Translations under genes and position numbers: made by a program
Notes under the pieces: generated by a model
Databases searched by the model: none
What the model saw: only the letters and a program-made list of their open reading frames with translations
What the model was told of the DNA's origin: nothing
Shown: one piece after another, positions 59,398-64,000 of the stretch
Position numbering within the stretch: the stretch's first letter is position 1
How the letters are laid out: every line of letters begins with the position of its first letter
NCBI GenBank assembly: GCA_016584495.1
Contig: WAID01000004.1
Location: forward strand, 3,658,001-3,722,000
Length of the DNA stretch: 64,000 nt
Direction of reading: 5' to 3'
Source: Celoporthe dispersa
Lineage: Eukaryota > Ascomycota > Sordariomycetes > Diaporthales > Cryphonectriaceae

Positions 59398-60538
59398 ATG
59401 TCCGTCTCCCTCTTCACCATCTGGGCGTAGCTCTTTCCCCAGCCGGGCCCTCATGGAAACCAACCTGCCAACCTAGTCCGGCCCGGCCTTCATCGTCACG
59501 GGCGGATCCAACGGTCTCGGCTACGAGCTCTCGCGCACTCTCAACGGCGCTGGCGGCAAGGTGTACATCCTCACCCGGTCTAAAGAGCGGGTTGAGAGCC
59601 CCATTGCCCGCATCGAAGCCCACTATGGAGAGAAGCAGGAAAGGGAGAGATGCTGGCAGACAGCGAGCGAGCTTGCACTACATACACGTCGACCTGATGG
59701 ATGCTCGGCAGCGTCAAGCCCGGCCGTCTTGAAATTTTTCAAAAGGGAAACAGGGACGGTCGTCTGGATATACTGCCATTTCTCTTCTTCTCATTTGCCA
59801 CAAGGTACTTGATTATCAAGAAATAGGATGTTGTTGTTGATATTTTTTTCTCTCTTTCCCCTCTTTTCTTTTTTTTTTAAAAAAAGAAGGTTCAACAATG
59901 CGGGCATGGGAGGCCATAAGAATGTCCCCTCGATTCAACAAGACCACGAGTATCACTTCACAACCAACACAATGGGCCTCTTCCCTCTAACTCGCCTTGC
60001 CACCCCCATCCTCGCCAGCACAGCTCAGCGCATGCCGCTGGGCAGCGCAAGAGCCGTCTTTCCCGGCTTTCTCCTCGTCGACACCGGCAGCCCCACGACC
60101 GGCGTGCGCAAAGATTTCCTACAGAACCCGGGCCCCGCCAAGGATATCATGGACTGCAAAGAGCTATACAGCCAGTCCAGGGCTGCCTGCTGGTTCATCG
60201 CGTCCCAGTCTGCACGCCGCTACGCCCGAGACCACTGGGATCCGGCAACCATGGAACGTAATTATGCCACGGAAATCTGGCAGCACACGCCGAACCTGCT
60301 GTATTTCTGCGTACGGCCTGTGCTGCGGAATCCTGTACCTGTGGAGGTATAATATACGTACTCGTAGATGGGGTTCTCTGACCCGGTCACCATTGGTGAT
60401 ACGGCGGAGGGGCGTTATGCGATGTATGATAGCCGGTAGCACCCGCTGCGGAAGGTCGAGGAGGGCAGGGCGAGTGAGGGTTTTGATAGGTGCGAGGAGA
60501 GAGTTGCGGGTTTCTTGAGAGGCCAAGGTTCGTGAGTT
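59398..60538 (+). pseudogene. Degenerate short-chain dehydrogenase (retinol dehydrogenase-like)
   Basis: Remnant of an NAD(P)-dependent SDR. It starts MSVSLFTIWA and meets an in-frame TAG at 59428. Homologues usually continue WAQLFP, so CAG to TAG is likely. The Rossmann motif follows in another frame: PAFIVTGGSNGLGYELSRTL (TGGxxGxG) and KVYILTRSKERV. LHYIHVDLMD is in a further frame. After a non-coding-looking stretch come FNNAGMGG (the NNAG motif) and the active-site segment ELYSQSRAACW. Here the catalytic YxxxK is YSQSR, with Lys replaced by Arg. The tail from about 60369 (GFSDPVTIGDTAEGRY) contains a second in-frame TAG at 60437, where relatives have a Trp before HP. Some breaks could be sequencing indels or introns, but the two stops and the Lys change are substitutions. 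Confidence 0.65.
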
Positions 60539-63533
60539 GGTTGTTATCGCTAGAGCACATTGCCTTGGCTACTTGTACAAGAGGATGGTGGTAGAGAGGA
60601 TACTTGGTGTTTTCTCTCTCTCTCTCTCTCTCTTTTTGGAGAAGAAAAGTAATTACTTCTCTTATCTTTGCTTGAGTCGTTATATATTTCTCCAAGACGT
60701 TAGAGATGACTTTCAATTACGGCAAAAGTGTTGCCCTGAAATCCTGCTCGATACTTACCTTAGTAATAGTAATGATAAGCTCAACAATATAGCAAAATAG
60801 CGTCTAGCGAGCAATGGTCTACGCTCCTGGACGAGATTATTGTATTTTGGGGGTCCCAAAGGAACACACTGGAGAATCTGAAGACTCAATCCAGTCTCCG
60901 ATCCCCGAACACCTCAAATAGTGGTGGTAAGTTGTCGTTGTCGTTGTTCGAATCCCTGGCTCCCAACGGTTGTCTTTTTCTCATTTTCTTTCTTGACAGT
61001 AGCTGTTCCCCCACACTCTCTCTTCAGAAGTGTAATTCTCGGCAAGACAACAGCAGTGAACACCGATGACAGGCCATTGGGGCAGCACAGCAATATCGGG
61101 CTAACACACACTATCTCTACAAGACCATGCCCCTTCCAAGACGACCTAGATGCGAGAGGAGGATCTGGGCATCAAGTACCGAGAATGATAGCACGAACGA
61201 GTACGGGCGATTGACGAGAAGGAGAAAGTCACGACACCCACCGTGGGGCACACCTGGCCACAGGAAGCCCAGCTAGGCAGCCGAGAGGGCAGAGAGGCAG
61301 AGGAAACGAGATTATGCATACTCGACCTCGCAGGCCTGACGACGTTGACCTCAAGACAGTCGGCTTCCCTATTGCGACCTTGCCTGATGATTTGGTAACA
61401 AAGAAGAAACAGACGCGGGAGTCGATGAAGAAATGAGCAAGTTGGGCGCGATCAACCGAAAGGCCTTGCCTGAGGACCTTAATGAAACAGGCTGCTGATA
61501 TAATGAACAGATCGAGCCGAAAAGGCCAGGGCACGGGAGAAAACCCCTGCAGCTGTGCTCTCTGGTGCTCGGGCAGAAAGCTTCTGATAATGATCAAGCG
61601 ACAGCCACGACCCTGGTTCGCCAGCTGACTTCAAAAGCAAGACATCTTCGGGTCTATCAAAGATCGACCTCGCCGTGCTGGGACGGATCTATTCGGGCGC
61701 CCTGGTTGACAGATGTCTGGGTCGCCGATCGTCAGTGACACGAGGGCTGCGAAGCAGGGTAAGATGGACTGCCGAGCACTCGACACTAGACAGTGTTCGG
61801 GTGAGATTCGTAGCCGTCCATACTGTCGGAAGTCAAGGCGGAACAAGATGGGTCCCGTCCTTGGACGGCCTGCAAGTCGTGTCCTCAAGCAAGTTATGTG
61901 GGCGAGCATTCTTGGGGGCTGATATTCGACCAGGCCACGGCCCAGGACGGGACCGTGTTTCGAGTGCTGTCGGCTGCATGCCTTATTCCGTTGGCGGCCA
62001 GATCCTGGAGGAAGGCTGTCTGTCATCCAACACGACCTGGAGGAAGCTGCGCATCTGCCAGCATCCAGCAGGGAGACAACACGTCGCACGCGCCTCGACA
62101 AGTGGTATCGACTTATGGAGCTGCAGTGTGTACTTTTACGAGGCGAAAATTTGGGACACGCGTTGTAGCTGCTCTAGTATGCAAATAGTACCGGAGTTTT
62201 CATAGCACAGGGTGGGCTCAACACGGGATATATCGATCTTGGATGACGTGCCATGGTAGTAGAAGAGAGGTTGGCAGGCACGTTGGGCTGCCTCTTGCGC
62301 GTCTCTCCCAGTCCAGGATCAGTCAAGGGTCAAGACCAGTTTGATGGTTCATCATAATTTTGTCCTGCAAAGGCAAGAGGGGTGGGTACACGCACGGGGT
62401 AATTTCAAGATCTCTAGCACCTGCACTGCCCCTTTCTGTGGGCTTCTGTTAAGCTTAGGTTTTGACGGTTCCCTGGCCTCGACCCACAATGCATGACACG
62501 AGTGGGTGGATAGGCCAACATTCTCTGGATCTTGAATCTCTGCAGAGAGAGTGTGTGTTCTCCATCAGCGAGTCTGCCGCCTGCCCGGATCGACAGCAAA
62601 GATCTCCAGAAAATGTACATACTACGATGCATGCATGTACAATACTGTAGAACTAGATGCGACGTATCATCCAGATGACTCGAGTCGTATCTCACGTGGA
62701 TCAGCCACAAAGGAAAAGGAAAAGGGAAAGAAGGGGAAAAAAGGAAGGCCAGCCAATTCATGAAATGATCTGCGGTGTAAACGAAACAAGAGGGAAGACA
62801 CGGCGCAGGGGTTGTGCGACCTGATTGCCCGAGCTGCAGGGGATCGCCAAGGGTTGGCACTATAGCAGTACTACCCGCGTCCACTCTGCAATGATAGTGC
62901 TATGGCAGCGGGCCTGACCATGGCTGGGGAGGCCCTGGAGAAGGCCTGCCGTAAATTTATTCACAGGGCCACAGTGGCCCCTTGCGGGTGCTGTTCTACT
63001 GCAGGGGCCGCGCGGGTATGCACTCCGTGTTTGGGCAGTTGATTGGCCTCCCTGATTAGCCTCTTCCCTTTAGAGGATGATCCCCTATTTTTAATCTCGC
63101 TGCGCAAGGACGGGGTACCATCCTGCAAGGGACCCGCCGACCCGTCGCTGTCACCCTGCCAAGGTTTCCTCCTCGGTCCTGTCTGAGCGGCCCAGGCCAG
63201 ACCTTTTTCTTTTTTTCTTCTTTTTCCCTTCCTTCACCTCATCCCATCTCATCACACCACACCTTCTGCAAGACAACCTCTTCCTAATTCTTTTCTTGCT
63301 TCATACACACTCATTCAGAAAGCAAAACACACTTGCATTTGCTCTCCGTCATCACTTTTTCTTCTTCTTCTTCTTTTTGACTGCCAACTGCCTGACTCTC
63401 TTTTCTGACCCGGTCATTCTCGCGTCACTCACTCGCTCCATCGATTAATTAGAACAAATCTTTGTCTATTCCGCTCCCTCTTCCCCGGACCTCTAGATCA
63501 AGTCGAGCAGACGTCACCAGACAGTATCTCACA
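60539..63533. other. Gene-poor 3 kb region and GH17 promoter
   Basis: A CT run at about 60619-60640 and scattered short frames on both strands (for example around 61630-62200), none recognisable. From 63200 to 63500 the plus strand is pyrimidine-rich, typical of the leader of a strongly expressed fungal gene, in front of the GH17 start. Confidence 0.5.
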
Positions 63534-64000
63534 ATGGCCTCCAAGCTCCTCACCGCAAGCGCCCTCGTGGCCTCCACCTCCGCCGCCGCTACCAACTACC
63601 TGGGCTTCAACTCGGGCTCGACCGCGCTGGACGGCTCCTACAAGGTCAAGTCCACCTGGGTCGAGGAGTTCACCAACGCTGCCAAGCTGGAGGGCGCCCC
63701 TGGCACCTTCAACTCCATCCGTCTCTACACCAACATCCAGGGCGGCACCACCAGCGACCCCATCGAGGCTTTCGAGGCCGCCGTCGCCACAAACACCACC
63801 GTCCTGCTCGGTATCTGGGCCTCCGGCACTGACAACATCGACAATGAGCTGACCGCCCTCAAGGCCGGTGTCGACAACCTCGGCACCTCCTTCACCGACC
63901 TCGTCATCGGTATCTCGATCGGCTCTGAGGATCTCTACCGTAACTCCGCCACCGGTGTGGCCAACAAGGCCGGTGTCGGTGCCGACCCCAGCACCATTGT
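63534..64000 (+). CDS. GH17 glucan endo-1,3-beta-glucosidase (EglC-like), 5' part
   Basis: Cell-wall beta-1,3-glucanase/transglycosylase, cut by the window end after about 155 residues. The start at 63534 gives a signal peptide (MASKLLTASALVASTSAAA). The GH17 domain then begins with TNYLGFNSGSTALDGSYKVK. Next come FTNAAKLEGAPGTFNSIRLY, VLLGIWASG and LVIGISIGSEDLYRNSATG. The Glu of GSEDLYR is the expected acid/base residue. The reading frame is open and unbroken throughout, with strong codon bias (C-ending codons, GGT, GCC), which suggests high expression. The rest of the domain, a Ser-rich region and a GPI signal would be expected beyond the window. Confidence 0.92.
   Translation, partial: MASKLLTASALVASTSAAATNYLGFNSGSTALDGSYKVKSTWVEEFTNAAKLEGAPGTFNSIRLYTNIQGGTTSDPIEAFEAAVATNTTVLLGIWASGTDNIDNELTALKAGVDNLGTSFTDLVIGISIGSEDLYRNSATGVANKAGVGADPSTI

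Noticed and set aside
61631..62205. Opposed frames of about 155 and 175 codons that might be a transposon remnant
   Set aside because: No transposase, integrase or reverse transcriptase motif, no terminal repeats and no target duplication seen.

Overview
The window looks like nuclear DNA of a filamentous ascomycete (Pezizomycotina, most likely Sordariomycetes). The genes carry short GT-AG introns of about 50-165 nt, intergenic DNA is long and rich in microsatellites, and the recognisable proteins are of fungal type: DFG5/DCW1-like GH76, laccase with a DSGI tail, Mnn2-like mannosyltransferase, EglC-like GH17 and a RID/Masc1-type DNA methyltransferase. I see no transposon, rRNA, CRISPR or phage sequence.

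Layout. 1-1.3 kb: repeats only. 1.3-7.3 kb: CE16-type esterase (-), histidinol-phosphate aminotransferase (+), GH76 mannanase (-). 9.3-12.7 kb: two divergently transcribed paralogous small secreted, membrane-anchored proteins. 12.9-13.8 kb: Rev7 HORMA protein (-). 15.0-24.1 kb: a housekeeping block of karyopherin Kap114 (+), proteasome inhibitor PI31/Fub1 (-) and Rab5 GEF Vps9 (+). 24.5-24.8 kb: two identical tRNA-Thr(CGU) genes (-). 26.4-28.7 kb: RID-like cytosine methyltransferase (+). 31.3-35.0 kb: SGNH hydrolase (+) and GT71 mannosyltransferase (-). 36.4-40.8 kb: manganese-type CDF transporter (+) and laccase (-). 45.2-45.8 kb: small secreted protein (-). 47.2-49.3 kb: thiolase-like protein (-). 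51.5-51.8 kb: CHZ histone chaperone (+). 54.9-56.7 kb: sugar transporter (+). 57.3-57.9 kb: a possible small two-exon gene (-). 59.4-60.5 kb: a broken short-chain dehydrogenase (+). 63.5 kb to the end: the 5' part of a GH17 beta-1,3-glucanase (+), cut by the window edge.

Reading caveat. Nearly every gene, including housekeeping genes that should not be dead, must be joined across one to six +1-type frame changes. Each is explained by one missing base, usually in or beside a G/C run. I treat these as indel errors in the assembly, not as pseudogenes. The exception is the dehydrogenase at 59.4-60.5 kb, whose two in-frame stops are substitutions of the kind made by repeat-induced point mutation.

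Together the genes are mostly unlinked housekeeping functions plus a notable share of cell-wall and secreted products (CE16, GH76, GH17, SGNH esterase, Mnn2-like transferase, laccase, three small secreted proteins). I find no classical secondary-metabolite cluster.
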